Assembly: GCF_024723735.1 (NCBI RefSeq) | Contig: NZ_JANQDU010000003.1 | Coordinates: 806,001-870,000 of the forward strand | Origin: Frigidibacter sp. ROC022 | GTDB lineage: Bacteria > Pseudomonadota > Alphaproteobacteria > Rhodobacterales > Rhodobacteraceae | DNA: 64,000 nucleotides | Reading direction: 5' to 3' | In this document: positions 25,634 to 34,251 of the stretch, in pieces | How the letters are laid out: each line of letters begins with the position of its first letter | Numbering within the stretch: position 1 is the first letter of the stretch | Translations under genes and position numbers: made by a program | Notes under the pieces: model-generated | Told to the model about the DNA's origin: nothing | The model's input: the letters and a program-made list of their open reading frames with translations, nothing else | Databases searched by the model: none

Positions 25634-27561
25634 CCACGGTCGAATTCCGCAAGGACCTGTTCGCCGACGAGCGCGACGACACGCTGAAGGAGATCGGCCA
25701 GCCGACGATCCGACAGGACATCCTTGGCCATGTCACCGGCCGGACGACCTATTACGACGATCACCTGTTCGACGGGCTGCTGCACATGCGGGCGGCACGC
25801 TCGCCGCATCACCACGCCAGAATCCGGTCGCTCGACACCAGCCAGGCCGAGCGGATGCCGGGCGTGCGCCGGGTGGTCACCGCGCGGGACGTGCCGAACA
25901 ACCTGAACACGCTGCTCAGCCTGATCAACTTCGGCCGCGACGACGAACCGCTCTGCGCCCATGACAAGGTCCGCTACAAGGGCGAGACGGTGGCCTGGGT
26001 CATTGCCGATACCGAACGGCAGGCCCGCGACGCGGTGGCGCAGGTGCGGGTGGACTACGAAGTCCTGCCGCATGTGCTCGACCCCGAAGAGGCGCTGAAA
26101 CCCGACGCTCCGGTGGTCAACGAGGTCTATCCGAACAACACTTTCGACTATCACGAACTCTACGATCACCAGAAGCTCCGCTTCGGCGACGTGAACGCGG
26201 CCTTTGCCCGTGCCGATCACATCGTCGAGGCCGAGTACCAGATGTCGCCGATCGAGCAGGCCCCGATCGAGACCTGCGGCGCCATCGCCGCGCCCGAACA
26301 GAACGACCGCTACATCTGCTATACCAACACCCAGGCGCTGTTCTTCTCGCTGGGCACCACGGCCAAGCTGCTGAACATTCCCTCGTCGCGGCTGCATTTC
26401 GTCGGCGGCACGGCGGGCGGCGGCTTTGGCGGCAAGGTCGACAGCGTTGTCGAGCCGACGGCGGTGCTGGGCGCGATGCTGACCGGTCGCCCGGTGCGCT
26501 TTGCCTGGGACCGGGAAGAAGAGATGCAGGTCGGTGCGCCGCGCGGGGCCGAACGCTGGCGGGTGAAGGACGGGGTGATGCGCGACGGGCGGATCGTGGC
26601 GCGCGAGTTCACCGGCTTCTTCGACAGCGGCGCCTATGCACGCCTGTCGCCCTACGCGATCATCAAGGGGGCCGGTCACCTGCCGGGGCCCTATTTCATT
26701 CCGAATGTCGCGGCAAACGTCTTCATGTGCGTGACCAACCGCACCCCCGCCACAGCGATGCGCGGCTTCGGCATCACGGCGGTCGATTTCGCCATCGAAT
26801 GCCATATGGACCGGGTGGCCGAGACGGTCGGGATCGACCCGATCGAGCTGCGGATCCTCAATGCCTATCGTGACGGCGACATAAAGGCGCATCGCCGCAA
26901 GGCCAAGAACACCGCTCTGATCGAATGCTGCCAGGTGGTCGCGGGCAAGGCCGGCTGGCCGCTCTCGGCCGAGGCGGCTGCGCAGTCCTCGCGGGTCGGG
27001 GGCGGCACGCCGGAACGGGTGGAAATCCCCGAGACGGTGACCGACAGCGAGGGCCGGATCGGCGAGCGCCGGGCCGGAAGGGTCGCCTCGACCTCTCCGT
27101 CGAAGAACGGCACCGGACGGATTCCGGCCGGTACCCATGGCGAGGCGATCAATGCGGTGCCGGTGCAGAACCCGGACATGCAGATCGAGGCCGAACGGAT
27201 CGGGCATCGGATGGGCTCGGCCGAGCCGCCCGCAGCCCCGGTTCCGCCCGGCACCGCGCCGCGGCCCTCCATGCCCGTCGCGCCCTCGCGGGCCGTCGCT
27301 CCGCCTGCGGCACAGCCTGCGCCGCCCGCTGCGGCACCGCCGCCCGCCGCGCCTCCACCGCCGGCACCGCCTGCGGTGGCGCGGCCATCGGTTTCCCCGC
27401 CGCAGTATCAGCCCGCACCGGCCCCCGCACCGGCGCCCGCGCCCGCGGCGGCACCTCCGGCGACCCCGGCCGAGCGGCCCTATGCCCCGGACAAGCCGTT
27501 CTCGCGCGGGACCCGGCGCCCCGGCGCGTCGCCCTTCCTGTCCGGCACGAGGAGGCGCTGA
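25630..27561 (+). CDS. Mo-hydroxylase molybdopterin subunit, N-terminal half with Pro/Ala-rich tail
   Basis: A 643-residue protein carrying only the front half of a XdhC/CoxL-type large subunit. Residues about 28-150 are the a/b hammerhead domain and about 170-444 the first molybdopterin-binding domain, with GGGFGGK at 263-269 and the active-site loop TAMRGFG at 375-381. The loop resembles xanthine/aldehyde dehydrogenases, not the AYRCSFR loop of CO dehydrogenase. Family homology stops near residue 444; residues 445-643 are a unique tail, of which about 530-620 is almost only Pro and Ala, ending in Arg-rich segments. The second molybdopterin domain is the next gene. So the subunit is split at a domain border and the first part extended. 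Confidence 0.88.
   Translation: MTTVEFRKDLFADERDDTLKEIGQPTIRQDILGHVTGRTTYYDDHLFDGLLHMRAARSPHHHARIRSLDTSQAERMPGVRRVVTARDVPNNLNTLLSLINFGRDDEPLCAHDKVRYKGETVAWVIADTERQARDAVAQVRVDYEVLPHVLDPEEALKPDAPVVNEVYPNNTFDYHELYDHQKLRFGDVNAAFARADHIVEAEYQMSPIEQAPIETCGAIAAPEQNDRYICYTNTQALFFSLGTTAKLLNIPSSRLHFVGGTAGGGFGGKVDSVVEPTAVLGAMLTGRPVRFAWDREEEMQVGAPRGAERWRVKDGVMRDGRIVAREFTGFFDSGAYARLSPYAIIKGAGHLPGPYFIPNVAANVFMCVTNRTPATAMRGFGITAVDFAIECHMDRVAETVGIDPIELRILNAYRDGDIKAHRRKAKNTALIECCQVVAGKAGWPLSAEAAAQSSRVGGGTPERVEIPETVTDSEGRIGERRAGRVASTSPSKNGTGRIPAGTHGEAINAVPVQNPDMQIEAERIGHRMGSAEPPAAPVPPGTAPRPSMPVAPSRAVAPPAAQPAPPAAAPPPAAPPPPAPPAVARPSVSPPQYQPAPAPAPAPAPAAAPPATPAERPYAPDKPFSRGTRRPGASPFLSGTRRR
27550..27555 (+). promoter_or_regulatory. 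Strong ribosome-binding site for the second molybdopterin half
   Basis: AGGAGG lies 8 bases before the ATG at 27564, inside the last codons of the preceding gene. It shows that the second half is translated from its own start and that the split is not a simple sequencing frameshift. Confidence 0.75.
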
Positions 27562-27563
27562 TC

Positions 27564-28586
27564 ATGGCCATTCACAAGGGCCGCGGCTTCGCGGCGATCA
27601 ACTATCCCATCGGCATGAACCTGGGCGGCGACCCGGCGCAGGCGCTGGTCCATTCGACCCCGGACGGCAAGTTCATGGTGGCGCTTTCGGCGATCGACCT
27701 GGGGCAGGGGATGAAATCCGTTACCCGCCAGATCGCCGCCGAGACCATCGGCGTGCCGGTCGAGGATGTCTATGTGGACACGGCCGACAGCGATACCGGG
27801 CCGCATGACATGGGCTCCTTCGCCTCGCGCGGGACGCACCGGGTCGGCAATGCGGTGATCCGCGCCGCCGCCGAGGCCCGCAAGCAGTTGCTCGAGGCCG
27901 CTGCCGAGGAGCTCGAGGTGAACGCCTCGGATCTCGATACCGACGGACGCGGGAACATCCATGTGAAGGGGGCGCCGGGCCGCTCGATCACGGTGATGGA
28001 AACCTCGCAGGCCGCCCAGTTCAAGCAGGGCCGCACCCTGGCCGGGCGGGGCATCTTCCTGATCCCGCTCTCCGGCACCGATCCCGACACCGGCGAGATG
28101 ACCCCGGTTTCCTGCTTCGCCCATGCGGCGCTGGTCATCGACCTGGAGGTGGATGACGAGACCGGCGAGGTCGAGGTCACCCAGATCAACTCGGCCTATG
28201 AGGTCGGGCGGGCGCTGAACCCGCGCCTGGTCGAACAGCAGCTGATCGGCGGCGCCTGGATGGGGGTCAGCCATGCGCTCTACGAGACGACCGAACCCTA
28301 TTATCCCGACCGCTCGCATGGGCCGGTGGATTTCAACCACTATGTGATGCCGGGTCCGGGCCAGATCGTGCCGCACCATATCGCGGTGCTGGAACGTCCG
28401 GCGGAAGACGCGCCTTTCGGCGGCAAGGGGCCGGGCGAGATGTGCGCAAACCCGGTGCTGCCGGCGGTGGCCAATGCGGTCTACAACGCGGTCGGCGTCC
28501 GCTGCGACACGCTGCCGATCACGCCCGAGAAGATCCTGCGCGGATTGCGGGCCAATGGCGGTGCCCGGCCGCAGGGCCGCCGCTGA
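27564..28586 (+). CDS. Mo-hydroxylase molybdopterin subunit, C-terminal half
   Basis: A 340-residue protein equal to the second molybdopterin-binding domain of the large subunit. It starts where an intact subunit would continue (KGRGFAAINY), has the cofactor-contact segments DLGQG near 45-49 and SFASRGTHRVGNA near 85-97, and ends with the catalytic-glutamate motif GKGPGE (E292). The start follows AGGAGG, 2 bases after the previous stop. It must assemble with the preceding protein for a complete active site. The stop overlaps the MoxR gene start (TGATG). Confidence 0.9.
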   Translation: MAIHKGRGFAAINYPIGMNLGGDPAQALVHSTPDGKFMVALSAIDLGQGMKSVTRQIAAETIGVPVEDVYVDTADSDTGPHDMGSFASRGTHRVGNAVIRAAAEARKQLLEAAAEELEVNASDLDTDGRGNIHVKGAPGRSITVMETSQAAQFKQGRTLAGRGIFLIPLSGTDPDTGEMTPVSCFAHAALVIDLEVDDETGEVEVTQINSAYEVGRALNPRLVEQQLIGGAWMGVSHALYETTEPYYPDRSHGPVDFNHYVMPGPGQIVPHHIAVLERPAEDAPFGGKGPGEMCANPVLPAVANAVYNAVGVRCDTLPITPEKILRGLRANGGARPQGRR

Positions 28587-29467
28587 TGGCCGTGCGCGCG
28601 ACCATTGCCGGGATTTCCAGCCCGACCGACCTGCAAGAGGCGTTGGTCGCGGCGCAATACCTGGCCGATGACGCGCTGGCGACTGCGGCCTATCTGGCGT
28701 TGGCCCTGGGCAAGCCGCTGCTTCTGGAAGGTGCGCCGGGGGTCGGCAAGACCGAGGCGGCCAAGGCCCTGGGCGGGGTCCTGGGGCGCAATGTGATCCG
28801 GCTGCAATGCTTCGAAGGCATCGACTCGGCCAGTGCGCTCTACGAATGGAACTATCCGCGGCAGATGCTGGCGATCCGCCAGGCCGAGGAGGGATTCGTC
28901 AATCTCTATGGCGAGGATTTCCTTCTGGAGCGCCCGTTGCTGGCCGCGCTGCGCAATCCGACCGGAACCCTGCTGCTGATCGACGAGATCGACCGTGCCG
29001 ACCACGAGTTCGAGGCGTTTCTGCTGGAATTCCTGTCGGATTTCTCGATCTCGATCCCCGAGACCGGGACCGTCCGCGCCACGCAGGCACCGGTGGTGGT
29101 GCTGACCTCGAACCGGACCCGCGATCTGCACGAGGCGCTGCGGCGGCGCTGTGTCTATCACTGGATCGACTATCCCGATGCGGCGCTCGAGGCCCGGATC
29201 GTCATGGCGCGGGCTTCCAGCGTGGCGCAGGCAACGGCGGATGCGGTGGTGGCCTCGGTGGGAATGCTGCGGGCCGAGCCTCTGGCGAAACCGCCAGGCG
29301 TGGCCGAGACCGTGGAATGGGCCGAGGCGGCGACGCTCCTGAACGCGCAGGGCACCCGCTGGCCCGAGGCGTTTCGCCGCTCGATCGGGGTGGCGCTGAA
29401 GGACCATGACGACCTGACCTATATCTCGGAGAGGTTGAGCGCGATCCTCCCGGGAGAGGCGGCATGA
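28586..29467 (+). CDS. MoxR-type AAA+ ATPase (CoxD-like)
   Basis: A 293-residue AAA+ ATPase. Walker A is GAPGVGKTEAAK (near 49-60), Walker B LLLIDEIDRAD (near 131-141), and the segment LEFLSDFSISIPETG matches the MoxR/CoxD family. In CO-dehydrogenase clusters CoxD with the VWA protein CoxE matures the molybdenum site; the same pair directly follows this Mo-hydroxylase. It overlaps the VWA gene as ATGA. The start at 28586 is on the last base of the previous stop; an upstream in-frame frame is not homologous. Confidence 0.92.
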   Translation: MAVRATIAGISSPTDLQEALVAAQYLADDALATAAYLALALGKPLLLEGAPGVGKTEAAKALGGVLGRNVIRLQCFEGIDSASALYEWNYPRQMLAIRQAEEGFVNLYGEDFLLERPLLAALRNPTGTLLLIDEIDRADHEFEAFLLEFLSDFSISIPETGTVRATQAPVVVLTSNRTRDLHEALRRRCVYHWIDYPDAALEARIVMARASSVAQATADAVVASVGMLRAEPLAKPPGVAETVEWAEAATLLNAQGTRWPEAFRRSIGVALKDHDDLTYISERLSAILPGEAA

Positions 29468-30579
29468 CGGCGCCCCGGCCTCTGGACCCGTTCCTGCGCT
29501 TTGCGCAGGTGCTGCGCGGTGCGGGTTTTGCCGTCTCACCGGACCAGACGATCGACTTCATCGCCGCCGTTGGCCTGCTGGGGCCGCGCGGGATGACCGA
29601 TATCCACCAGGCCGGGCTGGCGCTGTTCGCGGTCGCGCCGGAGCGGATGGCCGAATACGACGCCCTGTTCCGGGCGGTGTTTCTGGACCAGGTGTTGCAG
29701 GCCCCGGCCAGCGGCGAGGACGAGGATGAGGTCGTCGCGCATGAGCCGACCGGCACCAATCAGGAGATCGAGGCGGACGAGGACGAAAGCGAGATCGGCG
29801 CCGAACCCTCGGGGGCAGAGCGGCTCGGCCAGCGTCCCTTGCGTTCCGAAGGCGAGGCCGAGGCGCTGACCCGGCTGGCGCGCGAAGCGCCCGCGGCGCT
29901 GCCGCGGCGGCTGTCGTTCCGGCGCCGGGCGGCGCGGCGCGGCGACAGGATGGACTTGCGGCGCAGCCTGCGCGAGGCGGTGCGCCGCGACGGCGACGTG
30001 ATCGAGCTGCTGCGGACCCGGCGCAAGTCGCGCCAGCGCCGTCTGCTGCTGCTGATCGATGTCTCCGGCTCGATGAAGGACCGCAGCGAAGCCTCGTTGC
30101 GCCTGGCCCATGCCGTGGTCCAGGCCGCCGACCGGGCCGAGGTCTTCACGCTGGGCACCCGGCTGACCCGGATCACGGCGGCGCTGCGGCCGGCGGACCG
30201 GGCGCAGGCACTGGAACGGGCCGGCATGGCAATTGCAGATATCGACGGCGGCACCCGGATCGGCGAGGCGCTGCATGCCTATCTGTCGGTGCCGCGCTAC
30301 GCCGGTTTCGCCCGCGGCGCCGCGGTGGTGATCCTCTCTGACGGGCTCGAACGCGGGGCGCCCGACACGATGGTGGATGCCGTCGCCCGGTTGTCGCGGA
30401 TCGCCTGGCGGGTCGATCTGCTCAGCCCGCTGGCATCGGACCCGGATTACCGCCCGGTCACGGCGGCCCTCGTCGGCGTGGCGCCGCATCTCACCGCGCT
30501 GGCCGACGGCGCCAGCACCGAGGCGATCGCCGACCACATCCTCGGCATGGCCCGGAACGATTCACGGAGGCACGGATGA
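29464..30579 (+). CDS. VWA-domain protein (CoxE-like), MoxR partner
   Basis: A 371-residue protein with an N-terminal helical region, an acidic stretch (about 83-115, rich in Asp and Glu), an Arg-rich segment, then a von Willebrand A domain whose metal-ion-dependent adhesion site is D199-x-S-x-S203 (LIDVSGSMKDRS). This is the CoxE architecture; it is thought to work with MoxR/CoxD in inserting or activating the molybdenum cofactor site. Translationally coupled on both sides by ATGA overlaps, including to the amidohydrolase downstream. Confidence 0.92.
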   Translation: MTAPRPLDPFLRFAQVLRGAGFAVSPDQTIDFIAAVGLLGPRGMTDIHQAGLALFAVAPERMAEYDALFRAVFLDQVLQAPASGEDEDEVVAHEPTGTNQEIEADEDESEIGAEPSGAERLGQRPLRSEGEAEALTRLAREAPAALPRRLSFRRRAARRGDRMDLRRSLREAVRRDGDVIELLRTRRKSRQRRLLLLIDVSGSMKDRSEASLRLAHAVVQAADRAEVFTLGTRLTRITAALRPADRAQALERAGMAIADIDGGTRIGEALHAYLSVPRYAGFARGAAVVILSDGLERGAPDTMVDAVARLSRIAWRVDLLSPLASDPDYRPVTAALVGVAPHLTALADGASTEAIADHILGMARNDSRRHG

Positions 30580-31451
30580 TCGACGCCCATCATCATATCT
30601 GGCTGCAAAAGGACCTGCCCTGGCTTCTCGGCCCCGAGCAGCCGCGCATCTTCGGACCCTATCGGGCGATCATGCGCGACTACACGCTGTCCGAATACAT
30701 GGCCGACACCGCCGGAACCGGGATCACCAAATCGGTCTATGTGCAGGCCAACTGGGCGCCGAACTGGTTCGCCGACGAAGTCGCCTGGGTCCAGTCCGAG
30801 GCCGATGCGCATGGGATGATTGCCGGGATCGTCGGCTATGCCGACATGACCCAGGGCGATGTCCGCCAGCAACTCGACAAGCTGAAACCCTACCCGCTGA
30901 TGCGTGGAATCCGGCACCAGTTCCACTGGCACGAGAACCCGCTCTACCGTTTCGCCAGCGATCCCGATCTCTGCCGCGACGCCACCGTGCAGCAGAACGT
31001 CGCCCGGCTGGCCGACTATGGCTGGACCTTCGATCTGCAGGTCTTTCCCGGGCAGATGGAGGGCGCCGCCGAACTGGCCCGGGCCTGCCCCGAAGTGACT
31101 TTCATCCTGCAACATGCCGGGATGAAGGAAGATACCTCGGCGGCGGGGCACAAGGCCTGGCTCGACGGGATGAAGCGGCTGGCAGATTGTCCGAACGTGG
31201 TCACCAAGCTTTCGGCCTTCGGCACGTTCATCCATCGCAACGATCCGGCCTTCATCGAAGAGATGATCACCAGCACCGAAAAGATCTTCGGCGCCGACCG
31301 CTGCATGTATGGATCGAACTTTCCGATCGAGAAGCTCTGGACCAGCTACACCGAGCTTTTCAATGCCTTCAGGGACGGTGCCAAGGGCCTGTCGAAAAAG
31401 AAGCAATCCGCAATTTTCAACGATACCGCAGCCCGGGTCTACCGGCTGTGA
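30576..31451 (+). CDS. Amidohydrolase-2 family metal-dependent hydrolase
   Basis: A 291-residue TIM-barrel hydrolase. It begins with the H-x-H metal site (MIDAHHHIW), has a further conserved His in LQHAGMK near 177, and a late Asn/Asp-type motif in YGSNFPIEKLW. The family contains lactonases such as L-fuconolactonase and sulfomuconolactone hydrolase, and decarboxylases. It lies with an SMP-30-type protein, SDR and FAH hydrolase, the company usually kept by sugar-acid or ring-cleavage lactone pathways. Substrate not identifiable. Confidence 0.88.
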   Translation: MIDAHHHIWLQKDLPWLLGPEQPRIFGPYRAIMRDYTLSEYMADTAGTGITKSVYVQANWAPNWFADEVAWVQSEADAHGMIAGIVGYADMTQGDVRQQLDKLKPYPLMRGIRHQFHWHENPLYRFASDPDLCRDATVQQNVARLADYGWTFDLQVFPGQMEGAAELARACPEVTFILQHAGMKEDTSAAGHKAWLDGMKRLADCPNVVTKLSAFGTFIHRNDPAFIEEMITSTEKIFGADRCMYGSNFPIEKLWTSYTELFNAFRDGAKGLSKKKQSAIFNDTAARVYRL

Positions 31452-31471
31452 GACTATAAGGGAGAGACCAC

Positions 31472-32320
31472 ATGGCCTTGCAAATTCACCTCCTCGACTA
31501 TGGTGACATCGAGCTTGAAACCAGCTTCCTCGTCCTAGGCCATGAATGCGGCCGGGTGCGCCGGGTGCCGGTCTACGGTTTCCTGATCACCGGCGGCGAG
31601 TATCCGGTCGTCGTCGATACCGGATACCGCGACAACGCGATCATGGAATCTCTGGGAATGCGCGGATTGCAGTTCCACGAGAACATGATCGAGAACCAGC
31701 TGGCCAAGCACGGGCTGAAGCTGGGCGACATCCGCTATGTGCTGCACACCCATCTGCATATCGACCACGCCGGCAAGGACGACCTGTTCCCGATGAACAC
31801 CACGGTGGTCCTGAACCGGCGCGAGATGGAATTCTCGGTCTCGGGGATCATGTATCCGCAATATCCCAAGCCCGACATCAAGCATCTGGTCGATCGGATC
31901 TACGAACCCGAGGCGATCCGCTTCCTCGATCTCGACATCACCACCGCCGAGGAGATCATCCCCGGCGTCTGGTGCGAACATGCCGGCGGCCATACCGAAG
32001 GCTCGATGAATGTCATCGTCGAGACCGCCGAGGGGCTGGCCTGCATCTGCGGCGACGTGATCTATGACTTCAACGACCAGATCGTGAACCACGTCTACAC
32101 CAACAACTGGATGGAGCCGCGCACCACCGGCAACCATTCGCAGTCGAAGCGGGAAGAGAAGGGGGCGATCAAGAAGCTCCTGAACAACTACACCTTCCTG
32201 CTGCCGATCCACGACCGCCCGGCCAAGATCGAACGGCAGAAGGTCGTCGGCCGGCTGGGGATGCAGGTTCCCGGCCCGATGACCGAGACGCTGCCGGACC
32301 GGCCCTGGTTCCCGGCCTGA
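31472..32320 (+). CDS. Metallo-beta-lactamase-fold hydrolase (AHL-lactonase family-like)
   Basis: A 282-residue MBL-fold enzyme. The dinuclear metal motif HTHLHIDHAG (near 92-101), a third His in AGGHTEGS (near 171) and the Asp of CGDVIYD are all present. The overall layout, including the N-terminal LITGGEYPVVVDTGYRD, resembles N-acylhomoserine lactonases (AttM/AiiA group). In this operon a role in opening a lactone or related ring during catabolism is likelier than quorum quenching. It begins 20 bases after the amidohydrolase stop with GGGAGAG upstream. Confidence 0.9.
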   Translation: MALQIHLLDYGDIELETSFLVLGHECGRVRRVPVYGFLITGGEYPVVVDTGYRDNAIMESLGMRGLQFHENMIENQLAKHGLKLGDIRYVLHTHLHIDHAGKDDLFPMNTTVVLNRREMEFSVSGIMYPQYPKPDIKHLVDRIYEPEAIRFLDLDITTAEEIIPGVWCEHAGGHTEGSMNVIVETAEGLACICGDVIYDFNDQIVNHVYTNNWMEPRTTGNHSQSKREEKGAIKKLLNNYTFLLPIHDRPAKIERQKVVGRLGMQVPGPMTETLPDRPWFPA

Positions 32321-32344
32321 TCGGTCGCGCCTTTCCGCAACACC

Positions 32345-32368
32345 CGGGGCCCGCAGCGGCGGGCCCCG
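32345..32368 (+). terminator. GC stem-loop between MBL and SMP-30/isochorismatase genes
   Basis: A perfect 10-bp stem (CGGGGCCCGC at 32345-32354 with 32359-32368) and loop AGCG, about 25 bases after the stop codon. It lacks a T-run; it may partly end or protect the long upstream message. Confidence 0.5.
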
Positions 32369-32407
32369 ATCCGACCCGCCCCGGCCGACTGAAGAGGACA
32401 CCCAAAG

Positions 32408-34036
32408 ATGGCGCATCAGGCAATCTCTGACAGGTTCACCGATCTCATCGACCCGGATGCGCCGGTACGGCAGCTGGCGACCGGCTTCACCTTCACCGAA
32501 GGTCCGCTCTGGCATCCGCTGGAGGGGCACCTGATCTTTTCCGACATGCCCGCCGATGTGCGCCGCCGCTATACGCCGGGGCAGGGCATTCGCGAGATTG
32601 CCAAGCCCTCGAACAAGGGCAACGGCATGACCTATGACGCCGAGCTCAATCTGCTGGTCTGCGAGCATTCCACATCTTCCGTGGCGCGGATCACCCCGGA
32701 GGGGCGGCGCGAGGTTCTGTGTTCGCATTATCAGGGCCGCGAGTTGAACAGCCCGAACGACATCGTGGTCGGCAACGACGGCAGCATCTATTTCACCGAT
32801 CCGACCTATGGCCGGAAAGAGCATTTCGGGGTGCCGCGGCCGCTGCAGCTGGGCTTCCAGGGCGTCTATCGTCTGCCGCCCGGGCACCGGCCGGGGGACG
32901 AGCCGCAGCTGGTGGTGGACCGCTATCTCTTCACCCAGCCGAACGGGCTGACCTTCTCTCCCTGCCAGCGCTGGATGTGGGTCAACGATACCGATCAGGC
33001 CAACATCCGGATGTTCGATGTCGCGCCCGACGGCACGTTGACCAATGGCCGGGTCTTCGCCGGGGGGATTTCCGACAGCCGCCTGCCGGGCCGGCCGGAC
33101 GGGATGAAGGCCGACAAGGACGGCAATATCTATGTCACCGCGCCGGGCGGGGTCTGGGTCTATTCCTTCGAAGGTGAGTTGCTGGGCAAGATCCGCGTCC
33201 CCGAGATGGTGGCGAACCTGCATTGGGGCGGCCCGGACTGGAGCACGCTCTATTTCTGCGCCATGACGACGCTGTTCTCGCTCGACACCAAGACCAAGGG
33301 CCGCGACGAACCGTTCATGTTCCCGCGGCCCCGGGCGCGCCCGACGGCCGCGACCGCGGCGCCGGCGCGAACTGCCGCGCCGGCGCGGGCCGCCGCATCC
33401 GCCGCGCCGCTGATCGTGAAGCAGCGGCTCGACGCCCGCATCGACGGGTCCCGGACGGCGCTGATCCTGCAGGACATGCAGAACGACGTGATCATCGACG
33501 GCGGCGCCTTTGCCGACACCGGGGCACCCGATCACGCAAGGGCGCAGAATGTCATCGCCAATGCCGCCAGCCTGGCCGAAGCGGCGCGGCGGCGCGGGGT
33601 GATGGTGATCTTCGTCTGGATGGTGATCGAGCCCGGCGCGCCCTATCTGGCGCAGCACGCGGCGCTGATGCAGGGGCTCAAGAGCCAGAACGCGCTGGTG
33701 CGCGGCACCTGGGGCGTCGCGCCGGTCGATGGTCTGGCGCCGCAGCAGGGCGATCTGGTCGTCGAGAAGATGAGCATGTCGGCCTGGGAAACCTCGCGGC
33801 TGGAATCCTATCTGCATCACGGCGGCCGGGACACGATCATCAACTGCGGAAGCTGGACCAACATGAGCGTCGAGCACACCGCCCGCACCGGCGCCGACAA
33901 GGGCTTTCACATGATCGTCCCCGAGGATGCCTGTTCGACGATGAACGCCGATTGGCATGCCGCCTCGATCAACTACGCGATGCAGAACGTGGCGACCGTG
34001 ACCACCACCGCGGCGGTGCTGGAGGCCCTGGGCTAG
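32408..34036 (+). CDS. SMP-30/gluconolactonase fused to isochorismatase-like hydrolase
   Basis: A 542-residue fusion. Residues 1 to about 300 are a six-bladed SMP-30/gluconolactonase propeller with the calcium/zinc ligands at E31, N117, N179 and D231. Residues 305-335 are an Ala/Pro/Arg linker. Residues 340-542 are an isochorismatase-like (cysteine hydrolase) domain with the Asp D356 (LILQDMQND) and Lys K454. The canonical nucleophile Cys of T-N-M-C-V-E is Ser487 here (WTNMSVEHTAR). A Cys at 480 lies nearby but not in the catalytic position. The first domain should hydrolyse a lactone; the second is either a Ser variant or works like the Cys-less isochorismatases PhzD/EntB. Cytoplasmic, no signal peptide. 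Confidence 0.88.
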   Translation: MAHQAISDRFTDLIDPDAPVRQLATGFTFTEGPLWHPLEGHLIFSDMPADVRRRYTPGQGIREIAKPSNKGNGMTYDAELNLLVCEHSTSSVARITPEGRREVLCSHYQGRELNSPNDIVVGNDGSIYFTDPTYGRKEHFGVPRPLQLGFQGVYRLPPGHRPGDEPQLVVDRYLFTQPNGLTFSPCQRWMWVNDTDQANIRMFDVAPDGTLTNGRVFAGGISDSRLPGRPDGMKADKDGNIYVTAPGGVWVYSFEGELLGKIRVPEMVANLHWGGPDWSTLYFCAMTTLFSLDTKTKGRDEPFMFPRPRARPTAATAAPARTAAPARAAASAAPLIVKQRLDARIDGSRTALILQDMQNDVIIDGGAFADTGAPDHARAQNVIANAASLAEAARRRGVMVIFVWMVIEPGAPYLAQHAALMQGLKSQNALVRGTWGVAPVDGLAPQQGDLVVEKMSMSAWETSRLESYLHHGGRDTIINCGSWTNMSVEHTARTGADKGFHMIVPEDACSTMNADWHAASINYAMQNVATVTTTAAVLEALG

Positions 34037-34251
34037 GGTGCCCCGGCGCGGCGGACCGGCCTCGCCGGGACATCGAGTTGCCGCCGATGTCATTCCGTTG
34101 ATGCAGCCGCCGCGGAACTGGTCGATATTGCGGTCGAGCCGAGGATGCCCGGCCAGCCCGTATCGGGCTGCCGAACCGTCATGTGCAGCCACTGCCGCCC
34201 CGCGCGGTGCCGGCTGCGCGATTTCAACCTTATCCATGAAAGGACAATCCC
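34037..34251. other. 215-base intergenic gap with no recognisable gene
   Basis: The largest gene-free stretch here. It contains short dyads (CCCGGCG at 34042-34048 with CGCCGGG at 34063-34069) but no convincing promoter or coding sequence. Short frames crossing it have no recognisable domain. Confidence 0.5.

Noticed and set aside
27240-27480. GC-rich Pro/Ala-coding stretch considered as a non-coding or recombination site
   Set aside because: It is in frame with both flanks, lacks stops and shows ordinary third-position GC for this genome; no inverted repeats or integrase genes nearby.
25630-27561. Enzyme as a CO dehydrogenase
   Set aside because: The active-site loop is TAMRGFG, as in xanthine/aldehyde-type hydroxylases, not the AYRCSFR loop needed for the copper-molybdenum site.
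25630-28586. Split molybdopterin subunit considered as a frameshift or pseudogene
   Set aside because: Both parts keep their active-site motifs, the tail is in frame and long, and the second part has its own AGGAGG ribosome site.
31472-32320. MBL-fold protein as a quorum-quenching lactonase
   Set aside because: No quorum-sensing genes nearby and the gene is in a catabolic operon; the fold does not fix the substrate.
33844-33852. Cys480 of the isochorismatase domain as the catalytic nucleophile
   Set aside because: It lies seven residues before the canonical position, on the preceding strand (INCGSW); the nucleophile place in T-N-M-x-V-E is Ser487.
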